64,000 bases of DNA, from contig JBEKTY010000025.1 of NCBI GenBank assembly GCA_049515555.1, positions 5,370 to 69,369 of the forward strand. Reading direction: 5' to 3'. Shown in pieces: positions 10,625 through 18,439 of the stretch. This DNA comes from JBEKTY01 sp049515555. Lineage in GTDB: Bacteria; Planctomycetota; Planctomycetia; Pirellulales; Thermoguttaceae. A program made the position numbers and the translations under genes. The notes under the pieces were generated by a model, which searched no databases, was not told where the DNA came from, and saw only the letters and a list, made by a program, of their open reading frames with translations. Each line of letters starts with the position of its first letter. Positions within the stretch are counted from its first letter, which is position 1.

Positions 10625-10900
10625 TCACATCCCGACCATCCCGGGCCATCCTCCGGCCATCGGAACGGCAAACACCAGCGACAGAATCAAGACGAGGGAG
10701 AAAAGGACAATCGCCAGGCTGATCGGAACAGCGGCCAGCCAATAGACGGCGGAAGAGAGCGTTGTGGCAAGACCGTTCTCCGACTCCCGCGAAGCCCAAC
10801 CTCCCAGAACGATCAAGAGGGCAATGCTGGCCGCCAGGGCACCGATCAGGAAAGGGCCGTTTCCAACTTCAAGAGCAGGAAGAAACACGGGAACCCCCAT
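10625..10900 (-). CDS. Small membrane protein, function unknown
   Basis: 91 residues starting MGVPVFLPALEVGNGPFLIG (ATG at 10900). Two long hydrophobic segments, about residues 17-37 and 52-80, predict two membrane helices with a short loop containing SRESENGL. The frame is open a further 20 codons upstream (to 10960), but that part is hydrophilic and unlike a membrane protein N-terminus. No family recognised. It stands alone between two non-coding stretches. Moderate confidence that it is real, based only on the hydropathy pattern. Confidence 0.45.
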   Translation of the reverse strand: MGVPVFLPALEVGNGPFLIGALAASIALLIVLGGWASRESENGLATTLSSAVYWLAAVPISLAIVLFSLVLILSLVFAVPMAGGWPGMVGM

Positions 10901-11383
10901 GCTGCTGTTGCAGCGTGCCGTTGCGTGCGGCAGAGCTTCCCAGTCCCTTGGAAAGGCCACTGCCGCGTACCGAGTGGCAGGCAGTCCGACCGCTCAGAAC
11001 ACCGTCTGACGATCAAGTATAACTCACGATTCGACGACGGTGTGATCCAATCACACAGTTGCTCTGAAGGGCTGGTGCGTGGCTTGGCTTGTCGCCCTCC
11101 GGCTTACGCCAACCTTTGCCGGGGAATGCATAATGGTAAAGTTCCCGAACCACCCCCAGGAGAAATACCGACCAACCACGCACCGCTGACCGCTCACGGT
11201 ATTCGGTCATGGCAGAACCCCTCGCCGGGCATTGCCCGGTGAGGGGTCTTGTTGTAGGCTTCTTCCGCCGTTCCCAGGCCAGCTCGTTCATCATCTGGGC
11301 GAGGAACTGTGACGACCGTACCCGGACCGCATCGGACACTCTGGCCGGGAATCCCGATCCGTTAGGGGGCCTTGTGATCGCCG
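10901..11383. other. Non-coding stretch
   Basis: About 480 bases with no convincing gene. It holds a perfect 17-nt palindrome GTGTGATCCAATCACAC at 11040-11056 (operator-like) and a strong hairpin at 11217-11247. Short open frames on both strands lack family features. Confidence 0.5.
11217..11247. terminator. Strong hairpin, possible bidirectional terminator
   Basis: A 15-bp stem with one mismatch (ACCCCTCGCCGGGCA pairs with TGCCCGGTGAGGGGT) and a minimal loop. It is followed on the plus strand only by TCTTGTTG, so the U-tract is poor. It lies past the 3' end of neither neighbouring gene, so it could equally be a dispersed palindrome. Confidence 0.35.
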
Positions 11384-12763
11384 CTACCGCGAGGGCTGCA
11401 TCCGGTCACTCTTGCCCACGCAGTACAACCTCCGCGTGGTGCGGATGAACAACTGGCCGTGCGCGGCGATGATCGACGCCCGGACCATTTCATTATCGGC
11501 GGGCTCATCCATGGCGACCACCTGGAGGACTTCGCCCTTGGCCGCGCTGACGACGGAGACCTGCCCCCCAATATTGATTAGGTAGACCTTTCCATCCCCA
11601 ACCAGCGGCGAGGCTTCGTATTTGGCCCGCCCCGGCGTTGGGACGGTCCATTTCACTTTTCCCGTGCGCGAATCCACGCGCGACAAACAGTTCCGCGAGT
11701 CGCTGAGCACGAAAAAATCACCATCGTAGCAGGCGGGCGTGGGCACTTCCGACGTTACTTGCCGGGCCTGGCGGCTGGTCCATGGGACGGCCCGATGGTC
11801 GAGCGCGCCGCACCCGCCCAGCTTGACAGCGTACACGGGTTGGCCCTTGGGAACGCAGACCAAGGCGACCCCTTCGCTCGCGACCGGCGAGGCGATGAGC
11901 GGCCAGTTCCCGGCACGCGACGGGTTCCAATGGCCCCACCGCCACAGCTCCTTGCCGGTGGCCGCGTCATGGCCGCTCAGCGCGTCGCCCCCGGCAATCA
12001 ACAACTGCTTCTGACCGGCGTAGAGCAGCGGGATGGGCGTGGTGTGCGATTCCTGTGATTCGTCTACAGCCTGGCTTGGCCGGACTTGCCGCCATAGCTT
12101 CCGGCCCGTGCGCGGATCGAGGGCCAGCAGATAGGCCTCGTTCTGCCGATCCTTCAGGCCGCGCCCCTCGACGGCCACGTTGCGCTGCAACACTTGCAGA
12201 TACAGCTTCCCGTCGAAGAGCAAGGGGCTGCTGCCGAAGGTCCAGAAGAAGGCCAGCGGCCCGTAATCCTGCTGGATGTTGCGGGCCCAGCGGCGCTCGC
12301 CTGTCGCGTCGAAGCACACCAGGTCCCCGTTGCCGTAGAGGAAGATCACCTGCTTGCCGTCAGTCACCGGCGACGGGTTGGCGTAATTGCTCCGCGTGTC
12401 CTGGCGGACTGCCTTGGCCACGTCGCGGCTCCAGAGCAGTCTGCCGTTGGTACGGTCGAAACACATGGCCTGGAGCGTGCTGCGGGACAGGTCGACGCCC
12501 GACAGGAAGACCCGGTTGTCCCAGACGATGGGAGTGGAGGCGGCTGTGCCCGGCAAGTCAGCGCTCCAGGCGAGGTTCTCCGTCTTGCTCCATTTCGAGG
12601 GCAGGTTCTTCTCATTGGTCGAGCCGTTGAAGGAGGGGCCACGCCATTGCGGCCAATTCCCGGCCTGGGCTGAAGACGTGGCTGTGAGCGCCAACGCCAG
12701 AAAGGCAACGCTCTTGCGAACGGCGGTCACAAGCTCGGCGGCTAATCGAGACGCTGGAACCAT
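11384..12763 (-). CDS. Secreted PQQ-like beta-propeller protein
   Basis: 459 residues. The N-terminal signal peptide (SVAFLALALTATSSAQA) is followed immediately by NWPQWRGPSFNGST, a start characteristic of planctomycete PQQ-binding-like/BamB-type propellers. Repeated blades show the DRTNGRLLW, DPRTGRKLW, DAATGKELW and DSRTGKVKW pattern (Asp-xx-T-G-xx-W). Expected to be an eight-bladed propeller in the periplasm. Function is unknown; no dehydrogenase catalytic residues could be assigned. It ends near a hairpin-containing spacer and lies downstream of the kinase/HIRAN pair with a 68-base gap, but co-transcription is uncertain. Confidence 0.85.
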   Translation of the reverse strand: MVPASRLAAELVTAVRKSVAFLALALTATSSAQAGNWPQWRGPSFNGSTNEKNLPSKWSKTENLAWSADLPGTAASTPIVWDNRVFLSGVDLSRSTLQAMCFDRTNGRLLWSRDVAKAVRQDTRSNYANPSPVTDGKQVIFLYGNGDLVCFDATGERRWARNIQQDYGPLAFFWTFGSSPLLFDGKLYLQVLQRNVAVEGRGLKDRQNEAYLLALDPRTGRKLWRQVRPSQAVDESQESHTTPIPLLYAGQKQLLIAGGDALSGHDAATGKELWRWGHWNPSRAGNWPLIASPVASEGVALVCVPKGQPVYAVKLGGCGALDHRAVPWTSRQARQVTSEVPTPACYDGDFFVLSDSRNCLSRVDSRTGKVKWTVPTPGRAKYEASPLVGDGKVYLINIGGQVSVVSAAKGEVLQVVAMDEPADNEMVRASIIAAHGQLFIRTTRRLYCVGKSDRMQPSR

Positions 12764-12831
12764 TCAAGGGTCGCGAGTTCGACTTCGGATTCGTTCAGCA
12801 CTTTGGCTGATCCTCACGCCCCGCAAATAGA

Positions 12832-13596
12832 TTACGCAGGGCACTTCGCCGGAACATCGCGAGGAATAGGCTGGAATGCTTCATCGCTACAGGGTTGGAA
12901 TCCTGAAGGCCAGCAGGCTCGCATTCGACACAATAAACGTTGCTGCCACGGCGCGTCGCGATTCACTCGGTCCACAATCAACCGAATGAACTGGGGGTTG
13001 CATTCACCGAGCAACCTGCCCACGTCGCTCGCCAGATAGCGGGGAACGTACCCAATCATCGTCGGCTCGTAACCGGTGCGCACCGCCGCCGCCTTCGGAT
13101 CGCACACATTGCACGAATCGAGCATCACGTAAAGTTCTTCTTCCTCTCGCAAACGGCTGATCCGCTCTCTTGCGGCGGGTGGCATCCACTGAATTCCGTG
13201 CAAGAAGAATTTGTTCAAGTAACATCCTTCCGCGTCGGGAATCGGGCAGGGAAACACTTCGATGGAATCGGTTTGACGAATCCCCTCAGTAACACCCAAG
13301 ATCGCGATGGGATCGGGCGGATGCTGGGGGTCGAACCCGCCCCAACGCAGGTAGGCTTCATATTCGGGCCGCGAGGGAGACAGCAGACGATTCGCAAACA
13401 CCGGGAACAGGTCTTCCGACCGATATACTTGCTCCAGATCGTCCATTTGAGGAAAGGGCCGAAAGCCGCTCGAAGGCTTCGCGCCTCGCGTATAGCAAAA
13501 CCGATAGAGTTCACCGTCGTAGTCCAACCTGCCGATTGGACCCCAGACGCCGTGCTCAGTGTCGCCCCCACGGAAGGCTACAAATAATGCATTCAT
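12832..13596 (-). CDS. HipS-like N-subdomain fused to a HIRAN domain
   Basis: 254 residues, no signal peptide. Residues 1-120 resemble the small N-terminal subdomain of HipA kinases (GPIGRLDYDGELYRFCYTRG, then LFPVFANRLLSPSRPEY, comparable to the F-x-NLLPEG region of HipA). Residues 130-200 look like a HIRAN domain: CNVCDPKAAAVRTG followed by IGYVPRYLASDVGRLL, the hallmark N-x-x-D-x-A-V and IGYVP signatures. HIRAN domains are known as DNA-end or fork-associated modules. The start ATG overlaps the kinase stop (ATGA, 13593-13596), so the two proteins are translationally coupled. This suggests a split HipA-like module in which this protein supplies the missing subdomain. Function in the pair is inference. 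Confidence 0.7.
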   Translation of the reverse strand: MNALFVAFRGGDTEHGVWGPIGRLDYDGELYRFCYTRGAKPSSGFRPFPQMDDLEQVYRSEDLFPVFANRLLSPSRPEYEAYLRWGGFDPQHPPDPIAILGVTEGIRQTDSIEVFPCPIPDAEGCYLNKFFLHGIQWMPPAARERISRLREEEELYVMLDSCNVCDPKAAAVRTGYEPTMIGYVPRYLASDVGRLLGECNPQFIRLIVDRVNRDAPWQQRLLCRMRACWPSGFQPCSDEAFQPIPRDVPAKCPA

Positions 13597-14516
13597 GATG
13601 GGATCGTTTGCGTTAGCAGATGTTCTCGATTCAACCCTAGCAATTCTAACGTAAAGTCCTTTGCGATTCTAGACATGCGCTTATTCGGCACTTCATCCAG
13701 AACACTCCGGATAGACATCTGGTCAATCGCGCCTAGCCGCTGAAGCCAGCGACGAGCCGCTTGGGGGGCGAAGGCTGCGAACGCCGAGCACGCGTCGAAC
13801 GTCGTCAAGGGGCGTGGTTCAGTTGGCCTCCTGTAGAACGCCGATTTCGCCCGACTCGCAAAGTGGGCAACCGTCCGGTTCCGATCCTTCGTTGTCAAGC
13901 GTTCCAATCGCTCATCATCCGAGATATTTCGCGCCAGCGAGGCTCCATGATCGAACGTCGGAGCAAGCCGCAGGTCATTGCCCGGCAGCGCAGCCCAGTT
14001 CTCGTGGTGGCGATCCTGATTGGCAATCCAACCATCGAGCATGACGTAGCCCACAAAAACGTCCAATGCCGTTTCTATCCCTACTGGCACATCTCGCATC
14101 CAGTTCTCGCTGGGGGGTGCGAGGTTCTGAAGAACCTGAGCCACGGCGTCTACGGTGTGTTCACGAACCTTGTACTTTTGGCTCACGTCAGCCGGATACG
14201 CGGGGTCGCGTTCCAACAGCAGTTCATTTCCCAAGACCAGAGACAAAGGCGCGGGTGCGCAGTTTTCGCAAACGACCCCCGGTCTAAGATACGTGTCCCC
14301 ATCGTACTCTTCGGCCAACTCGTAATGAACGTGCGGCAGCCCGAGGAGTCCACCAAGATGGCACGACACTTTCTCCGCCCAATCCTCCCCCGTGCCCCGT
14401 TCCTCAGCCTTGAAGAGCATACGTCGGTCGCCGTCGGAGAACCAAAACTTCGGTTTGGAGCCCAACGTCTCCACAGCTTCGGCCATCCGCCGATCAACGT
14501 GATGAATCGGGAACAT
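13593..14516 (-). CDS. HipA/HipT-like serine/threonine kinase lacking the N-terminal subdomain
   Basis: 307 residues, cytoplasmic. Kinase features in order: ATP-lysine candidate K36 (MLFKAEERG) with acidic partner near E48, catalytic loop NQDRHHENW at residues 166-174 (D168 catalytic, N173 metal), and the metal motif DHG at 189-191. This D-R-H-x-x-N-W form is shared by HipA-type and phosphatidylinositol-kinase-like proteins. The usual HipA N-terminal coupling subdomain is absent and appears instead in the overlapping downstream gene. No HipB-type helix-turn-helix gene is found next to it. Upstream sequence contains GAGGGC about 20 nt before the ATG. A target (HipA kinases modify aminoacyl-tRNA synthetases) cannot be assigned. 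Confidence 0.75.
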   Translation of the reverse strand: MFPIHHVDRRMAEAVETLGSKPKFWFSDGDRRMLFKAEERGTGEDWAEKVSCHLGGLLGLPHVHYELAEEYDGDTYLRPGVVCENCAPAPLSLVLGNELLLERDPAYPADVSQKYKVREHTVDAVAQVLQNLAPPSENWMRDVPVGIETALDVFVGYVMLDGWIANQDRHHENWAALPGNDLRLAPTFDHGASLARNISDDERLERLTTKDRNRTVAHFASRAKSAFYRRPTEPRPLTTFDACSAFAAFAPQAARRWLQRLGAIDQMSIRSVLDEVPNKRMSRIAKDFTLELLGLNREHLLTQTIPS

Positions 14517-14854
14517 GATGAAGTCTACGCCCTCTTTATAGCAGGTCGGCTGGCGGCGTTGTGAAGCGTCGTGTCTCGTTGCTCCACTTGCTTGATCCCC
14601 GTCTGCGCCCGGCGCTATGCCGATGTCCGGCCATCAACGCCTGAAGTGGCCAGGGAAAGCCCCGATTCTACCCCCGCCAGATTGTGGCTTCAAGGATCCC
14701 CAGTACCACAAGTTGGTTTCCTTTTGGCTGGTAGACGCCATCGCCGAGAGTAAAATGGGTGCGTTATGCCGTCCGTTGCTCCCCAGCTCGGAACCCGCAT
14801 CGGCCTTGCCACAGGCGATGCGCCGGGTGCCGCCGTCTAGCCGAGAAACGTATT
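14517..14854. other. Intergenic region between divergent kinase and esterase genes
   Basis: About 340 bases between divergently read genes, so it must hold both promoters. I see no convincing -35/-10 pair and no repeats of the families found elsewhere. The esterase frame is open from 14759, but that extension is Arg/Cys-rich and precedes the signal peptide. Confidence 0.4.
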
Positions 14855-16090
14855 ATGAAAACAATGCCGTTACGGTTGTTCCTGATACTTGTAACCAGTG
14901 TGGTTACGAGCACGGCGGCTCAGGAAACCAGCAGGGCCGTGCCCGGCTCGGCTGTTGTCCTGCCGCGCTGGGACATGGACACCCTTGCGAAGGCACCCAA
15001 GGTTTATCCGGCCGATGCGCCGTTGGCCAAGGACGTGGTGTCGGTGTTCTACGAAGGGTTGCCCTGGCGCAAGAGGGCCACACGGGTGTTCGCCTACTAC
15101 GGCTTGCCAAAGGTTGCACCTGGCATGAAAGTACCGGGGATGGTGCTGGTGCATGGGGGTGGTGGATCGGCTTTCGATGCCTGGGTCCGGCTTTGGAACT
15201 CCCGCGGCTATGCCGCCATCGCCATGGATACTTGCGGATGCGTGCCCATCGGCTCGTACGGCAAGTGGCAGCGGCATAACGCCGGCGGACCGCCCGGTTG
15301 GGGCGGCTTCGATCAGGTCGATGAACCGGCTGAAGATCATTGGACCTATCATGCCGTCGCCGACGTGATTCTGGCCCATTCGCTCTTGCGGTCCCTGCCC
15401 GGGGTCGATCCGGAGCGGATCGGGGTAACCGGGATCTCTTGGGGCGGCTACTTGACGTGCATTGTCGCGGGCGTTGATTCGCGGTTTCGCTTGGCCGTTC
15501 CCGTGTACGGCTGCGGTTTCCTTGGCGACAATTCGGTTTGGCTCCCCGAGTTCCAGAAGATGGGACGGGAGAAAGCGGCGCGATGGCTCGGCCGGTGGGA
15601 CCCTTCAGTCTGGTTGCGGCAGAGCAAGATGCCCATGCTCTGGGTAACAGGGACCAATGATTTCGCCTATCCCCTGGACTCGCTCCAGAAGTCGTATCGC
15701 CTGGCGCAGGGGCCGCATACGCTCTCGATCCGCCCGCGCATGCCACACGGGCATGGTGGTCCCGGCGAGAATCCGGCCGAGATTCTGGCGCTGGCCGAGA
15801 GTCAACTCAATGGCGGGCAACCGCTGGCCAAGATCCACGGGCAGGGGCGCGACGGCGACCGGGTCTGGATCGTGTTTGAGGCGGCCTCGCCGATCCAGCG
15901 AGCTGAGCTGAACTACACATGCCAGACCGGCCAATGGCAGACCCGCCAGTGGGAAACCACTGCCGCCGAGATCGACGCGGCCGCGCACAAGGCGACCGCT
16001 CGACTGCCGCAAGGGGTCAAGGTCTATTACCTGAGTCTGATCGACCAGCGCAACTTAGTCGTGAGCGCAGAACACCACGAGATCCCATAA
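14855..16090 (+). CDS. Secreted alpha/beta-hydrolase (acetylxylan esterase/dienelactone hydrolase-like)
   Basis: Start chosen at ATG 14855 (GAGAAA upstream), which places the signal peptide MKTMPLRLFLILVTSVVTST at the N-terminus; 411 residues. Catalytic triad candidates: Ser in GISWGGY (about residue 196), Asp in TGTNDFAYP, His in PHGHGGPGE; an oxyanion-type HGGGGSAF precedes them. The C-terminal ~90 residues form a small beta-rich appendage. It probably removes ester substituents from polysaccharide (inference from the neighbouring glycoside hydrolases). Its stop codon directly abuts a fragment of an ADP-ribosylglycohydrolase gene. Confidence 0.85.
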   Translation: MKTMPLRLFLILVTSVVTSTAAQETSRAVPGSAVVLPRWDMDTLAKAPKVYPADAPLAKDVVSVFYEGLPWRKRATRVFAYYGLPKVAPGMKVPGMVLVHGGGGSAFDAWVRLWNSRGYAAIAMDTCGCVPIGSYGKWQRHNAGGPPGWGGFDQVDEPAEDHWTYHAVADVILAHSLLRSLPGVDPERIGVTGISWGGYLTCIVAGVDSRFRLAVPVYGCGFLGDNSVWLPEFQKMGREKAARWLGRWDPSVWLRQSKMPMLWVTGTNDFAYPLDSLQKSYRLAQGPHTLSIRPRMPHGHGGPGENPAEILALAESQLNGGQPLAKIHGQGRDGDRVWIVFEAASPIQRAELNYTCQTGQWQTRQWETTAAEIDAAAHKATARLPQGVKVYYLSLIDQRNLVVSAEHHEIP

Positions 16091-16182
16091 CTGCTGGGAA
16101 GCGGCGCTGCGGGCCGTGAACTTGGGCGACGACGCCGACACCACGGGGGCCGTCTGCGGGCAGCTTGCCGGGGCGTACTCGG
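16089..16182 (+). pseudogene. Fragment of an ADP-ribosylglycohydrolase gene
   Basis: The plus-strand frame reads NCWEAALRAVNLG followed by GDDADTTGAVCGQLAGAY. This is the conserved C-terminal metal-binding motif of the DraG/ARH family (N-x-G-D-x-D-T-x-x-A). The frame starts inside the esterase stop codon and loses similarity after about 16182, so both ends of the gene are missing. It is not translated as such from a recognisable start. Confidence 0.65.
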
Positions 16183-16280
16183 CCAAGATACGTCCTTTTT
16201 ATGCAAGCCCGCCCATCGCCAAATCAACTCGCGACCTTCCGCAACAGAAACAATTTAGGCCGGACAAGGTCCAGGATAAC

Positions 16281-16309
16281 CTGCAACCGCCCTGCCGCCA
16301 TGTTACAAT
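16281..16309 (+). promoter_or_regulatory. Possible sigma-70 promoter for the fucosidase gene
   Basis: TACAAT at 16304-16309 is a fair -10 box, with CTGCAA at 16281-16286 as a weak -35, spaced 17 nt. The gene starts at 16362 behind GGAGAG. Confidence 0.4.
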
Positions 16310-16361
16310 GGGCAGCAGTGGTCTCCCATTTTGATCCATTAGACTGACGGAGAGAGCTTGA

Positions 16362-18326
16362 ATGAACCGCGACGTGAAGATCAGGAAGTGCCTCGCCCTG
16401 GCTAGCCTTCTGGCCACAATCCTCTTGAGCGCCAACGCGGCAGTTGTTGCCGACAAGCTCGGCCCCACGGCCAATCTGCCCATCGCCTCTGGGCCGTTCA
16501 AGCCCACGTGGGAAGCGCTGAAACAGTACGAGTGTCCCGAGTGGTTCCGCGATGCCAAGTTCGGTATCTGGGCCCACTGGAGCGCCCAATGCCTGCCGGA
16601 AGACGGCGATTGGTACGCTCGTGGCATGTACGAACAGGGCAGCGGCCACTACAAGTACCACGTCGAGCACTACGGTCACCCGTCCAAGGTCGGCTTCAAG
16701 GACATCTGCAACCTATGGAAGGCCGAGAAGTGGGAGCCGAAAGAGCTGATCCAACTCTACAAGCGGGCCGGGGCCAAGTATTTCGTGGCCCTAGCCAATC
16801 ATCACTGCAACTTCGACTGCTGGGACTCGAAGTACCAGCCGTGGAACTCGGTCAATATCGGTCCGAAGAAGGACATCGTCGGTACGTGGGCCAAGGCCGC
16901 ACGCCAGAGCGGCCTGCGGTTTGGCGTCACGGTCCACTGTGCTCGTTCCTGGGACTGGTACGACGTGGCCCACGGCTCCGACAAGAGCGGCCCCTTGAAG
17001 GGCGTGCCTTACGACGGCATCTTGCTGAAGGCGGCCGGCCGGGGCAAATGGTGGGAAGGCTACGATCCGGCCGAACTCTACGGCCCGCATGGCGCCGCGC
17101 GCACGGCGGAGGCCCGGCAGGCTTACATCGACAAGTGGTTCAACCGCACCCGCGACCTGATCGACAAGTACGATCCCGACTTGCTTTACTTCGACGACGG
17201 CATGAATCCTTTGGGCGAGGCGGGCATGAACATCTTCGCCCACTTCTACAACGCCAACATCCAGCGGCACGACGGAAAGCTCGAAGCCGTGCTGAATACC
17301 AAGGGCATGCCCAATCACCTCTTGAAGTGCCTCGTCCACGACTTCGAGCGGGGCCGCAGCAGCCGCGTCGAAAAGTATCCCTGGCAAACCGACACCTGCA
17401 TCGGTGAATGGCACTATCATCGGGGCATCGGCTATCGGAGCGTGAGGGAAGTGGTTACGGAACTGGTCGAGATCGTGAGCAAGAATGGCAATCTGCTGCT
17501 GAATATCCCCGTGCGGGGCGATGGCACCATCGACGACCGGGAAATGAAATTCCTCGAAGGGATGACGCAATGGATGGACATCAACGGCGAGGGCATCTTC
17601 AGCACCCGGCCGTTCACGATCTACGGTGAGACGAACGTCCGCTTCACCGCTAAGGGCGATACCCTTTACGCTTTCTTCCTCGGTTGGCCGGACAAGTCGC
17701 TGACGATCCGTGCCCTGGCCAAGGGCTCGCCGCTGGTCACAGGCGAAGTCACCGAGGTGCGTCTTCTGGGGCACGACGCCAAGCTGGACTCCTCCCGTAC
17801 GGAGGAGGGCCTGACGATCACGGTGCCGGAGAAGAAGCCGTGCGATTACGCCGTGGCCTTCAAGATCACCGGACTCAAGGCAGTACCCGGTGCTGAGCCC
17901 AATGTTTTCAACGAAGCGATCAAACCGGCGGCCAAAGGTTCGTTGCAGCTTGATGCCGAAGTGGCCGAGTTGCACGGTTCACTCCAGGTGGAATCCAAGG
18001 GCGACGTGCCGAACATCGGTTTCTGGGACAACCCGCAGGACACGGCCTCATGGAACAAGGTGAAGTTCGTGAAGCCCGGCACCTACGATGTTGAGATCCT
18101 GGTGGCTTCGCCGCACGAAGGGGCAGAACTTGCCGTAGTGATCGGCGATCAAGAAAGGTCCGGCACTGTGCCGCAGACGGGCGACTTCGCCAATTTCCAG
18201 ACGGCCACCCTGGGCAAGATAACCGTCAAGCAAGCGGGCGAGTTCGTGGTAACGGCCCGCCCGCACGACGCCAAGACCTGGAAGGCGATCAACCTTTCTC
18301 GGATTACCCTGAAGCCGACGAAGTGA
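16362..18326 (+). CDS. Secreted alpha-L-fucosidase (GH29) with C-terminal accessory domain
   Basis: 654 residues. Signal peptide (CLALASLLATILLSANA), then the GH29 barrel starting WFRDAKFGIWAHWSAQC. Family markers are KRAGAKYFVALANHHCNFDCWDS, GLRFGVTVHCARSWDWY, and the nucleophile Asp in LLYFDDG (about residue 276). A C-terminal region of ~150 residues (from about 505) resembles the beta-sandwich add-on seen in this family (GDVPNIGFWDN..., TVKQAGEFVVTARP). It releases alpha-L-fucose from glycans outside the cytoplasm. Preceded by a possible promoter; followed by an inverted repeat that separates it from the convergent gene. Confidence 0.93.
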   Translation: MNRDVKIRKCLALASLLATILLSANAAVVADKLGPTANLPIASGPFKPTWEALKQYECPEWFRDAKFGIWAHWSAQCLPEDGDWYARGMYEQGSGHYKYHVEHYGHPSKVGFKDICNLWKAEKWEPKELIQLYKRAGAKYFVALANHHCNFDCWDSKYQPWNSVNIGPKKDIVGTWAKAARQSGLRFGVTVHCARSWDWYDVAHGSDKSGPLKGVPYDGILLKAAGRGKWWEGYDPAELYGPHGAARTAEARQAYIDKWFNRTRDLIDKYDPDLLYFDDGMNPLGEAGMNIFAHFYNANIQRHDGKLEAVLNTKGMPNHLLKCLVHDFERGRSSRVEKYPWQTDTCIGEWHYHRGIGYRSVREVVTELVEIVSKNGNLLLNIPVRGDGTIDDREMKFLEGMTQWMDINGEGIFSTRPFTIYGETNVRFTAKGDTLYAFFLGWPDKSLTIRALAKGSPLVTGEVTEVRLLGHDAKLDSSRTEEGLTITVPEKKPCDYAVAFKITGLKAVPGAEPNVFNEAIKPAAKGSLQLDAEVAELHGSLQVESKGDVPNIGFWDNPQDTASWNKVKFVKPGTYDVEILVASPHEGAELAVVIGDQERSGTVPQTGDFANFQTATLGKITVKQAGEFVVTARPHDAKTWKAINLSRITLKPTK

Positions 18327-18330
18327 GCGG

Positions 18331-18439
18331 CAGTTCCGGGGACAGCAGGGGCACAGTTCCGGGGACAGCATACAGAATTACTAAACAGTCCATTGAGCTA
18401 CGTATGCTGTCCCCGGAATTCCCTGTCCCTGGAATTCCC
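18331..18439. repeat. REP-like inverted repeat (GGGGACAGCATAC family)
   Basis: TTCCGGGGACAGCATAC at 18357-18373 is mirrored exactly at 18402-18418, with further imperfect pairing outward (TTCCGGGGACAGCAGGGG against CCCTGTCCCTGGAATT). It lies between two convergent genes and ends at the stop codon of the minus-strand one, so it may also serve as a transcription stop for both. Confidence 0.75.

Noticed and set aside
11040..11056. CRP-type operator (TGTGA...TCACA)
   Set aside because: The spacer is 5 nt instead of 6 and no gene starts within a sensible distance.
11013..11339. 108-codon minus-strand frame in the 10901-11383 spacer
   Set aside because: Includes the hairpin 11217-11247 and no recognisable domain or ribosome site.
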